DNA of 28,448 nucleotides, from positions 1 through 28,448 of the forward strand of contig UQMI01000043.1 of NCBI GenBank assembly GCA_900542045.1, in the 5' to 3' direction. Positions within the stretch are counted from its first letter, which is position 1; each line of letters opens with the position of its first letter. The position numbers were made by a program, and so were the translations under genes. This DNA comes from an uncultured Blautia sp. Its GTDB lineage: Bacteria > Bacillota > Clostridia > Lachnospirales > Lachnospiraceae. Positions 17,156 through 23,836 of this stretch are shown piece after piece. The notes below the pieces were generated by a model. That model ran no database searches. It saw only the letters and a program-made list of their open reading frames with translations, and had not been told where the DNA came from.

Positions 17156-17980
17156 ATGAAAGTAATAACAGAAGCAATCCTGCGTGATGAACTTAGAGCG
17201 TCCAAGCCAGAATCCTATACGATTCCGGAAGGGAAAATTCTTTCACCGGCAGCCAGAGAATATCTCCAGCAGTGCAAGATTAAGATCATTGACCAGAGAA
17301 CTTCCAGAGCCCAGAGAAAGCCGGAGCCTGCTCCGGAACAGATATCGGAGCAGAAACCGGAGATCCGGGCAACGGAAGTGCCGAAGATGCCGGAGGTGAC
17401 TCTTCCTCCGGGAGAGGGGACAAAGCCCAAATTTATCGACTATGAGACCGGGGCGTATTATTACGAAAAACCGGAACATATGACCCATCTCTATGGCAAT
17501 GTGCTGGTTCCCAAAGATCATCGTCGGATTTTGTTCCGCGGTAAGCTTGACAGCCTGCAGGCGCTGTTTGTCCTGAATCAGTGCCTGCTGGCAGAAATGG
17601 GAGGTCAGGAAAAGATCATTGAAGATCTGGATGATATTCTGGGCAGCTTAAGAGAAATGATGCGCTGCGATGTGCTGGATGAACCGTTTCGGCGGGAATT
17701 TATCATCGGGCTGAGTCATAAGGAGCTCCGTGAGCATTCCCATAATCCCATGAAATTTTATAATGTACAGCAGATGGTGCTTCCGTCATATAAGCTGGGC
17801 AGAGCCTATGCATTGCTGAATCAGCTGCGTACCGCTGTCCGTGAGACAGAAGTGGCAGCCGCAGGTGCATTCCGGAACGGACAGAAATATGAACGCGGTG
17901 ATATTATTGAAGAATTAAACCGGATGTCCAGTGCTATGCATATTATTATGTGCAAGTATCTGGCCGGAGAATATGCCTGA
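17156..17980 (+). CDS. eutT: Corrinoid adenosyltransferase EutT
   Basis: This 274-residue protein has the EutT N-terminal pattern (MKVITEAILRDELRA, ILSPAAREYLQQ), a Pro/Glu-rich linker (about 55-85) and a helical adenosyltransferase domain (about 100-274) with PFRREFIIGLSHKELREHSH. It transfers adenosyl from ATP to reduced cobalamin, supplying the coenzyme of EutBC. The paired cysteines (CCxxC) that bind metal in the enterobacterial enzyme are not seen, so this belongs to a form without that motif. The first 45 residues resemble the C-terminus of the protein at 18916-19659. The PduS-like reductase downstream is a plausible source of reduced cobalamin. Confidence 0.85.
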   Translation: MKVITEAILRDELRASKPESYTIPEGKILSPAAREYLQQCKIKIIDQRTSRAQRKPEPAPEQISEQKPEIRATEVPKMPEVTLPPGEGTKPKFIDYETGAYYYEKPEHMTHLYGNVLVPKDHRRILFRGKLDSLQALFVLNQCLLAEMGGQEKIIEDLDDILGSLREMMRCDVLDEPFRREFIIGLSHKELREHSHNPMKFYNVQQMVLPSYKLGRAYALLNQLRTAVRETEVAAAGAFRNGQKYERGDIIEELNRMSSAMHIIMCKYLAGEYA

Positions 17981-17989
17981 GCATTCTGA

Positions 17990-18005
17990 CGCCCCTGCAG
18001 GGGCG
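17990..18005 (+). other. Palindrome between eutT and eutJ
   Basis: CGCCCCTGCAGGGGCG is a perfect 16-bp palindrome; as RNA it folds into a 6-bp GC stem with a TGCA loop. It is not followed by a T tract. It is one of several hairpins in this half of the operon. Confidence 0.6.
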
Positions 18006-18052
18006 CAGTAAGCCGGCAGAGAAATTGAAGCAACAGGGTAAGGAGCGATGAA

Positions 18053-18868
18053 ATGGACGTAAGGCGAGTCGATGCATTTATGAAGCGTGTGGAGGAATCG
18101 GAAACGAAGACCTTTCCACCGGTGGGTGAGAAGCTCAAGGTAGGAGTGGATCTGGGAACAGCCTATATTGTGCTGGTGGTGCTGGATGAGGAAAACAATC
18201 CGGTGGCCTGCGAAAAACAGGCGGCAGATGTGCTCAGAGACGGTGTGGTGGTGGATTATACCGGAGCGCTGCAGACGGTACGGATGCTGAAAGAAAAGCT
18301 GGAGAAACGGTTGGGACGGGAGCTGACACACTGTGCCATTGCCATGCCGGCCGGGACAGAAAGCAGTGTGCGGACCCATCAGTATGTAGCGGAAGGCGCC
18401 GGATTTGAAGTGACAAATATTCTGGATGAGCCTTCTTCAGCCAATGCTGTTTATCAGATCCAGGATGGGGTAATCGTGGATATCGGCGGCGGCACCACAG
18501 GCCTGGCAGTGATCCGGGATGGAAAAGTGGTGCAGACCGAAGATGAGCCTACAGGCGGCACGCATCTGACTCTGGTGCTGGCAGGCAATTATCATATTCC
18601 ATTTCAGGAGGCTGAAGCAATCAAACAGGATTATACCAGGCACAAAGAAATTTTGCCGGTTCTCAAGGCAGTGCTGGAAAAAATTTCTACGATTATCCGG
18701 CGGTATGTAAAGCCGGAGGATACAGATACCATATATCTGTGCGGCGGTACCTGCTGTCTCACTGGAATTGAAGAGATCATTCAAAAAGAAACCGGTATTC
18801 ACACGGTGAAGCCGGCCAACCCATTTCTGGTGACGCCTGCCGGCATTGCCATGAATTGCAAAGTATAA
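18053..18868 (+). CDS. eutJ: EutJ, Hsp70-like ATPase
   Basis: This 271-residue actin/Hsp70-fold protein has phosphate-1 GVDLGTAY, phosphate-2 VIVDIGGGTTGLAV and adenosine motif YLCGGTCCLTG. It lacks the DnaK peptide-binding domain. EutJ is conserved in eut loci and regarded as a chaperone-like ATPase, but its client is not established. Candidates are the lyase, the adenosyltransferase or shell proteins. The start ATG 18053 follows AAGGAGCGATGAA. Its place next to eutT may point to cofactor handling, but that is inference. Confidence 0.92.
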   Translation: MDVRRVDAFMKRVEESETKTFPPVGEKLKVGVDLGTAYIVLVVLDEENNPVACEKQAADVLRDGVVVDYTGALQTVRMLKEKLEKRLGRELTHCAIAMPAGTESSVRTHQYVAEGAGFEVTNILDEPSSANAVYQIQDGVIVDIGGGTTGLAVIRDGKVVQTEDEPTGGTHLTLVLAGNYHIPFQEAEAIKQDYTRHKEILPVLKAVLEKISTIIRRYVKPEDTDTIYLCGGTCCLTGIEEIIQKETGIHTVKPANPFLVTPAGIAMNCKV

Positions 18869-18869
18869 C

Positions 18870-18886
18870 CCTGCCTGAGAGGCAGG
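18870..18886 (+). other. Hairpin between eutJ and the next gene
   Basis: CCTGCCT and AGGCAGG pair perfectly around a GAG triloop, one base after the eutJ stop codon. There is no T tract. Confidence 0.55.
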
Positions 18887-18915
18887 AGAAAATCTGACAG
18901 AAAGGAGGAGATCGC

Positions 18916-19659
18916 GTGGATATCGATGCTTTGGTAGCAGAAATCTGCAGACGTGTACAGGAAAAGCTGGATGACTGCGGGGAAGTGAGTGCATCGGTGG
19001 AAGGTACGCCTCTTCCGAAGCTTCTGGTACTGACAGATGCCCATGGGGAGGAATGCCATAAGACACTGGAATGCCGGAAGCTTGCTGAGTATTATCAGAC
19101 CGAGTGTGCGCTTTTAAAGGAATATGACTGCAGGATCGAGGAATATGAGGCGGTAGTGGCCTACACACTGACAAATGAGGCTTTGGGGAAAATAGCCTGG
19201 GGGATCATGGACACAGGGTATACCAGGCTGTTTGGACAGGCACTGCTGGCCGGAAAAAAAGTATTCATACCAAAAGAAGAAGTGGAATTATACCGTTATC
19301 GGGAAACCGCTCCTGCGGCGTATTATCAGCGGATGGAGCAGAATCTCAGATTGCTGTTGGACAGCGGAGTGGTGATCGCGCCGAGAGAAGAGCTGGCAGA
19401 AATGCTTCTGACCGGTGAGACAGCGGCAGCAGAAGAAACTGTTTCTTCCTGTGCGGAAGAACCGGAAGTGGAAGAAAAAGAGTACACACTTTATAAAAAA
19501 GTGATCACAGAAAAAGATGTAACTGCGGCTCACGGGGAAAAAGCAACGATTGTTGTGGTACCTCAGAAGGCCATATTAACAGATCTGGCAAAGGAATATG
19601 CCAGAAAGAGAAACATCCAGATCCTGCGCAGGGAGATCTCCGTGGCAAAGAGGGGGTAG
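18916..19659 (+). CDS. Uncharacterised eut-locus protein, flavoprotein-like
   Basis: This 247-residue protein belongs to a family that recurs in eut and pdu organelle operons without an assigned reaction. Residues 1-17 (MDIDALVAEICRRVQEK) are an amphipathic helix like the encapsulation peptides of EutC and EutE. Residues 35-165 look like a Rossmann or flavodoxin-type alpha/beta domain (KLLVLTDAHG, FGQALLAGKKVFIP, LLLDSGVVIAP). An acidic linker follows. The last 50 residues (KVITEKDV, VVVPQKAILTDLAKEYA, IQIL) resemble the N-terminus of EutT. A GTG start at 18916 follows AAAGGAGGAG. A role in cofactor (flavin or corrinoid) handling inside the organelle is a guess from these neighbours. Confidence 0.8.
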   Translation: MDIDALVAEICRRVQEKLDDCGEVSASVEGTPLPKLLVLTDAHGEECHKTLECRKLAEYYQTECALLKEYDCRIEEYEAVVAYTLTNEALGKIAWGIMDTGYTRLFGQALLAGKKVFIPKEEVELYRYRETAPAAYYQRMEQNLRLLLDSGVVIAPREELAEMLLTGETAAAEETVSSCAEEPEVEEKEYTLYKKVITEKDVTAAHGEKATIVVVPQKAILTDLAKEYARKRNIQILRREISVAKRG

Positions 19660-19665
19660 CAGCAG

Positions 19666-19959
19666 ATGAAGACAGGAAGAGTAATAGGAAATATCTGGGC
19701 TACCAGAAAAGAAGAGCGTCTGGCAGGGCTGAAGCTGCTGGTGATCCAGCCGCTGGATCTGCTGGATGATACGGCCATTGAACATCCCATTGTGGCAGCC
19801 GATATCATCGGTGCCGGGGTAGGAGAAAAGGTGATCTATGTAGGCGGCAGCTCCGCCCGCGGAGCTGCCGGAGGACCGGACATCCCTGTGGATGCCACTG
19901 TGGTTGGCATTGTAGATGATCAGGAGATTGAAGAGAGTCTCATTGACAGAAAGCGGTGA
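19666..19959 (+). CDS. eutN: Pentameric vertex protein EutN
   Basis: This 97-residue EutN/CcmL-family protein forms pentamers that cap the vertices of the shell. The family features are present: GRVIGNIWATRKEERLAG, KLLVIQPLD, VAADIIGAGVGEKVIYVGGSSAR and the proline-bearing VDATVVGIVDD. It is the only vertex protein in the window, so it is needed to close the compartment. It is 6 bp after the preceding gene and its stop overlaps the next start (TGATG). Confidence 0.95.
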   Translation: MKTGRVIGNIWATRKEERLAGLKLLVIQPLDLLDDTAIEHPIVAADIIGAGVGEKVIYVGGSSARGAAGGPDIPVDATVVGIVDDQEIEESLIDRKR

Positions 19960-21314
19960 TGAAAATGGAAATGGTGGAAGCAATTAAGCGCGCAGGAGTT
20001 GTGGGCGCAGGCGGAGCCGGTTTTCCCACCCATGTAAAACTGAATGCCAGTGCGGAGTATTTTCTGGTCAATGCGGCGGAATGTGAGCCTCTGATCGAGA
20101 CAGACAAGTTTCTGTGCCGTACCTGGCCGGAGCGGATCGTTGGTACAGTGGAACAAATTGCAGCGCATTTAGGCGCCAAACGTGCCGTGATCGCCCTTAA
20201 AGCCAAGTATGAAAAAGAAATCAAGGCTCTGGAAGCGGCTATTCAGAAGACAAATGCACAGGTGGAAATTTTTAAAATGCGTTCCTTTTATCCGGCAGGG
20301 GATGAGCAGACTCTGGTGCAGCAGGTCACTGGCAGATGCGTTCCTGAAAGGGGACTTCCGCTGGATGTGGGATGTGTGGTAGACAATGTGGGAACTGTGC
20401 TGGCCATCGCCGATGCGCTGGAAGGCAAGCCGGTAGATACCAAGTATCTGTCGGTGACAGGAGATGTGGAAAGACCGCTGATGTTCCATGTGCCGATTGG
20501 AACGCCTGTACGGGAAGTGCTGGATGCAGCCGGTGCAAGGCGGGGATCTTACGGCCTGATCCTTGGAGGCCCCATGATGGGAAAAGTGCTTCCGGATGAA
20601 GCAGCGATTGATGCGGCTGTGGTAACAAAAACCACAGGAAATCTGCTGGTGCTGCCGAAAGACCATATGCTGTTTGAGAGAGCAGCTCTTTCGCCGCAGA
20701 GAATGATCCGACAGGCTGCAGCAGCCTGTATCCAGTGTAAAATGTGTACGGACCTTTGTCCCAGATATCTGATCGGGCATGAGGTCCATCCCAATCGTGT
20801 CATGCGCAGTATGTGGAAAGAACAGACGGTTACCGATCCGGAGGAATATATCCGGTATTTTGGCAGCGCGGCCAATTGCTGCAGCTGCGGGGCCTGTGAA
20901 CTGTTTTCGTGCCCCATGGGTCTGTCACCCAGAAAAATGAACGATTATATCAAAGGAAGACTGCGGGAAAAAGGAATCCAGGTGGAGCGAAATATGGAGC
21001 CAAAGGTTCGCGATGGGGTGGAAATTCATAAGATTCCCACCGAACGGCTGATTGCCCGATTGGGATTGACACCGTATGTGACCCATGTGGAACCCGAACT
21101 GCGGGAATATATTCCGAAGGAGTGCAGAATCCCTCTGTCACAGCACATTGGACGGCCGGCACAGCCGGTTGTGGAAGCGGGGGCCGAAGTCAGCCAGGGA
21201 GATCAGATCGCTCAGGCGGCGGAAGGCTTGTCAGCCAATATACATACAGGTGTTTCCGGTGTGGTTAAACAGGTAACAGACAGAGAGATCATCATTTGCA
21301 GGAAGGAGGAATAA
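19959..21314 (+). CDS. PduS-like electron-transfer / corrinoid reductase
   Basis: This 451-residue protein matches the PduS/RnfC family. It has an N-terminal glycine-rich nucleotide- and flavin-binding region (GVVGAGGAGFPTHVKL), a central SLBB-type part (PVREVLDAAGA, GGPMMGK) and two [4Fe-4S] motifs: CIQCKMCTDLCP (C257, C260, C263, C267) and CCSCGACELFSCP (C307, C310, C313, C318). In propanediol organelles PduS reduces cobalamin for adenosylation and binds the shell protein PduT. Here it probably serves EutT and EutBC in the same way. The start ATG 19959 overlaps the eutN stop by one base, so translation is coupled; ATG 19965 is an alternative. There is no strong ribosome binding site. Confidence 0.88.
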   Translation: MKMEMVEAIKRAGVVGAGGAGFPTHVKLNASAEYFLVNAAECEPLIETDKFLCRTWPERIVGTVEQIAAHLGAKRAVIALKAKYEKEIKALEAAIQKTNAQVEIFKMRSFYPAGDEQTLVQQVTGRCVPERGLPLDVGCVVDNVGTVLAIADALEGKPVDTKYLSVTGDVERPLMFHVPIGTPVREVLDAAGARRGSYGLILGGPMMGKVLPDEAAIDAAVVTKTTGNLLVLPKDHMLFERAALSPQRMIRQAAAACIQCKMCTDLCPRYLIGHEVHPNRVMRSMWKEQTVTDPEEYIRYFGSAANCCSCGACELFSCPMGLSPRKMNDYIKGRLREKGIQVERNMEPKVRDGVEIHKIPTERLIARLGLTPYVTHVEPELREYIPKECRIPLSQHIGRPAQPVVEAGAEVSQGDQIAQAAEGLSANIHTGVSGVVKQVTDREIIICRKEE

Positions 21315-21317
21315 GGC

Positions 21318-21857
21318 ATGGGAAAGGCCATTGGCATGGTGGAATTGTCCAGCATAGCAAAAGGGATCGAGACAAGCGATTACATGGTTAAAGCTGCCCA
21401 GGTGGACCTGATCCGTTCTTCCACAGTCTGCCCTGGAAAATATATTGTAATCGTAGCAGGGGATACCGGCGGCGTAAAAGCTGCCATGAAAGAGGGAATT
21501 GAGCAGGCAGGTGCCTTTCTGGTAGATTCTCTGCTGATTCCAAATGTACATGAACAGCTGATTCCGGCACTGTCCGGAACTGCGGTTGTCGACAGACCGG
21601 GAGCTGTAGGTGTGATTGAGTTCTATTCTGTGGCATCTGCGATCCAGGCGGCAGATGAAGCTGCCAAGGCTGCACAGATCACATTGATAGAAGTGCGTAT
21701 TGGCTACGCCATCGGCGGGAAGGGATTTGTAACCCTGACAGGTGATGTGGGAGCTGTACGGGCAGCCGTAGAAGCGGCTTCCAGAGAAAGAGAGCTGTAT
21801 GTGGGAAGCACAGTCATTCCCAGACCTGCCCCGGAAGTTTTCCAGTCACTTTTATAA
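21318..21857 (+). CDS. PduT-like tandem BMC shell protein with Fe-S cysteine
   Basis: This 179-residue protein has two BMC domains in tandem (about 1-90 and 95-179), as in PduT, which forms a trimer with a [4Fe-4S] cluster in its central pore. The cluster ligand of PduT, Cys38, is present at exactly position 38 (SSTVCPGKY). The protein is therefore predicted to move electrons across the shell or hold a cluster in it. It lies 3 bp after the PduS-like gene, its known partner in the pdu system. A purely structural shell role is the alternative. Confidence 0.9.
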   Translation: MGKAIGMVELSSIAKGIETSDYMVKAAQVDLIRSSTVCPGKYIVIVAGDTGGVKAAMKEGIEQAGAFLVDSLLIPNVHEQLIPALSGTAVVDRPGAVGVIEFYSVASAIQAADEAAKAAQITLIEVRIGYAIGGKGFVTLTGDVGAVRAAVEAASRERELYVGSTVIPRPAPEVFQSLL

Positions 21858-21979
21858 AAGAAACATGTCGGCATGGCTGGGCTGTATGATCTGTTATGTG
21901 TGACGGGAGTAGCGCAGCCCCTTAGGAGAAATCCGCAGATAGTTTTCAGGCGGATGAAGGAATAACGGGAGGAGTTAAT
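21858..21979 (+). other. 122-bp spacer before eutH with two possible hairpins
   Basis: GGGCTG near 21882 can pair with CAGCCC near 21915, and ATCCGC near 21931 with GCGGAT near 21952. No T tract and no clear promoter are seen. It is the longest gap inside the operon and may hold an internal regulatory or processing site. Confidence 0.35.
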
Positions 21980-23212
21980 ATGTTTCAAGAATTAATTGAC
22001 AATATAACAAATGTAAGCGTATTTACGGAGAGCTTACAAGAGTGGGTGAGTAGTTTATCTATTAATTCGGTTATCATTTTTATTATGATGATCTTCATGA
22101 TCGTGGGAGCGATCGACAGAATCAGAGGCAATAAACTGGGATATGGCGAGCAGTTCGAAGAGGGCTTTAACGCCATGGGCCCCCTGGCTATTGCTATGGC
22201 CGGTGTAGTAGCAGCGGCCCCTGTGCTTGCGATCATCCTGCAGCCGATTATTGTGCCAATCTATACTCTGCTGGGTGCGGATCCTTCCATGTTTGCGACC
22301 ACATTGCTGGCCTGCGATATGGGTGGTTATCCTCTGGCAGTTCAGATGGCTGAGACAGAAGCAGTTGGAAATTTCTCAGGTTTGATTCTGGGAACCATGA
22401 TGGGACCTACCATTGTATTTACGATTCCGGTAGCTTTGTCTATTATTAAAAAAGAAGATCGTCCGTACTTGGGAGCCGGTGTTCTGGCTGGTTTGATCAC
22501 AGTTCCCATTGGCTGTATCGTGGGTGGTCTTGTGATGAACATGACTCCATATAAGATGGATATCATCACCATTATCCGCAACCTGATTCCGGTTATCATT
22601 ATTGCAGGTCTGATCGTTCTTGGATTATGGTTTATTCCGGATAAAATGATCAGCGGATTTAACAAATTTGGTACAGGCGTTACGGTAGTAATTACTATTT
22701 TTACAGCAATCGCTGTATTTGAGTATCAGACAGGAATTCATTTCCCACTGTTCAATATTATGGTTGAGCCGGATGCAGACGGAGTGGTTCCTCTGGAAAA
22801 CGGTCTTCTGACCTGCGGACTGATCTCTATTGTATTGATCGGTGCATTCCCCATGGTGCTTTGGATTACCAGAACTTTTGGAAAAGCATTAAATGCCGTT
22901 GGCGCAAAACTTGGTATGGACAGCGAAAGCTCAGCCGGCCTTGTGGCAACTCTGGCCAACAACATTGCAATGTTTAATATCATGGATAAAATGAATCCCA
23001 AAGGAAAACTTCTGAATGTGGCATTTGCTGTAAGTGCAGCTTTCGTATTCGGTGATCATCTGGGCTTCACTGCCGGTGTAAATTCTGATATGATCTTCCC
23101 GGTTATCGTAGGCAAACTGGTAGCCGGTATTACCGCATTGATTCTGGCAAATATTTTGTCTCCAAAACTTCTGGCAAAAGTACAGACTTCTATTAATAAA
23201 GCAAAAAAGTAA
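21980..23212 (+). CDS. eutH: Ethanolamine permease EutH
   Basis: This 410-residue integral membrane protein has about ten hydrophobic segments, the first near residues 28-45 (VIIFIMMIFMIVGAI). It carries conserved polar loops such as GYGEQFEEGFNAMGPLA, LLACDMGGYPLA, GTMMGPTIVFTIPVALS and DHLGFTAG. EutH lets ethanolamine or protonated ethanolamine cross the cytoplasmic membrane, which matters most when ethanolamine is scarce or the pH is low. The start ATG 21980 follows GGGAGGAG. It lies after the organelle genes and before eutQ. Confidence 0.95.
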   Translation: MFQELIDNITNVSVFTESLQEWVSSLSINSVIIFIMMIFMIVGAIDRIRGNKLGYGEQFEEGFNAMGPLAIAMAGVVAAAPVLAIILQPIIVPIYTLLGADPSMFATTLLACDMGGYPLAVQMAETEAVGNFSGLILGTMMGPTIVFTIPVALSIIKKEDRPYLGAGVLAGLITVPIGCIVGGLVMNMTPYKMDIITIIRNLIPVIIIAGLIVLGLWFIPDKMISGFNKFGTGVTVVITIFTAIAVFEYQTGIHFPLFNIMVEPDADGVVPLENGLLTCGLISIVLIGAFPMVLWITRTFGKALNAVGAKLGMDSESSAGLVATLANNIAMFNIMDKMNPKGKLLNVAFAVSAAFVFGDHLGFTAGVNSDMIFPVIVGKLVAGITALILANILSPKLLAKVQTSINKAKK

Positions 23213-23229
23213 GATAAGAGGGCGAATCT

Positions 23230-23661
23230 ATGAAGGTAAGTGAAGATTTGATCCGTGAGATTGTTCAGCGCGTGCTGGCGGAATCCGGAAAAACTGAGAC
23301 CAAAGAGGATTTTGTAAAAGAGAAGGATCCCAGCGGTATTATTAAAATCCAGACAGATACTGTCAAGTGTGAACCGTTTAAGCAGGAGGGCGTTTCTCTG
23401 AAGGATGTGGTGACACTGGAAGAAGCACCACGGATGGGCTGCGGTATTATGGAACTGGATCACACAAGTTTTGAATGGACTCTGACTTATGATGAGTATG
23501 ATATGGTGATTGACGGGATCCTGGAGATCGAGATCGACGGAAGGGTAGTGACTGCCGGACCGGGAGAGATCATCTATATTCCCAAGAACAGTCATATTCA
23601 TTTCCAGACACCGTCAAAAACAAGATATGCCTATTTTGTCTATCCCGCCGATTGGCAGTGA
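23230..23661 (+). CDS. eutQ: EutQ, cupin-fold protein (acetate kinase reported)
   Basis: This 143-residue protein has an N-terminal amphipathic helix (VSEDLIREIVQRVLAES), a charged linker, and a C-terminal cupin barrel (about 55-143) with GCGIMELDHTSFEW, ILEIEIDGRVVTAGPGEIIY and IPKNSHIHF. It is shorter than the roughly 230-residue enterobacterial EutQ, because the region between helix and cupin is reduced. Salmonella EutQ has been reported to have acetate kinase activity and to be needed for organelle assembly. The helix suggests it is targeted to the compartment. ATG 23230 has only a weak ribosome binding site (AGAGGG). It is the last gene of the operon. Confidence 0.92.
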   Translation: MKVSEDLIREIVQRVLAESGKTETKEDFVKEKDPSGIIKIQTDTVKCEPFKQEGVSLKDVVTLEEAPRMGCGIMELDHTSFEWTLTYDEYDMVIDGILEIEIDGRVVTAGPGEIIYIPKNSHIHFQTPSKTRYAYFVYPADWQ

Positions 23662-23662
23662 A

Positions 23663-23721
23663 GGACATTCCAGCGCGGCAGCGCTGGAATGTCCGCTGCC
23701 GGCTGACCCGGTGTCAGCCGG
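23663..23721 (+). other. Two strong hairpins after eutQ
   Basis: GGACATTCCAGCGC pairs perfectly with GCGCTGGAATGTCC around a GGCA loop (14 bp). CCGGCTGAC then pairs with GTCAGCCGG around CCGGT (9 bp). They begin 2 bp after the eutQ stop. No T tract follows directly, but such stems could end or protect the eut transcript. Confidence 0.75.
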
Positions 23722-23723
23722 AT
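23672..23723 (+). repeat. 52-bp palindromic direct repeat, copy 1
   Basis: Starts inside the first stem after eutQ and runs through the second stem; identical to 23739-23790. Confidence 0.95.
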
Positions 23724-23738
23724 ACCGAAAGGGGAGGA

Positions 23739-23790
23739 AGCGCGGCAGCGCTGGAATGTCCGCTGCCGGCTGACCCGGTGTCAGCCGGAT
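23739..23790 (+). repeat. 52-bp palindromic direct repeat, copy 2
   Basis: Exact second copy, 67 bp downstream. Here the first hairpin is cut down to AGCGC/GCGCT, but the CCGGCTGAC stem is complete and followed by TTTT, so this copy may work as a weak terminator. Confidence 0.9.
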
Positions 23791-23836
23791 TTTGAAAAAG
23801 AAGCGGCGTAAAAGACACGACGGCAGGAGGCATACA

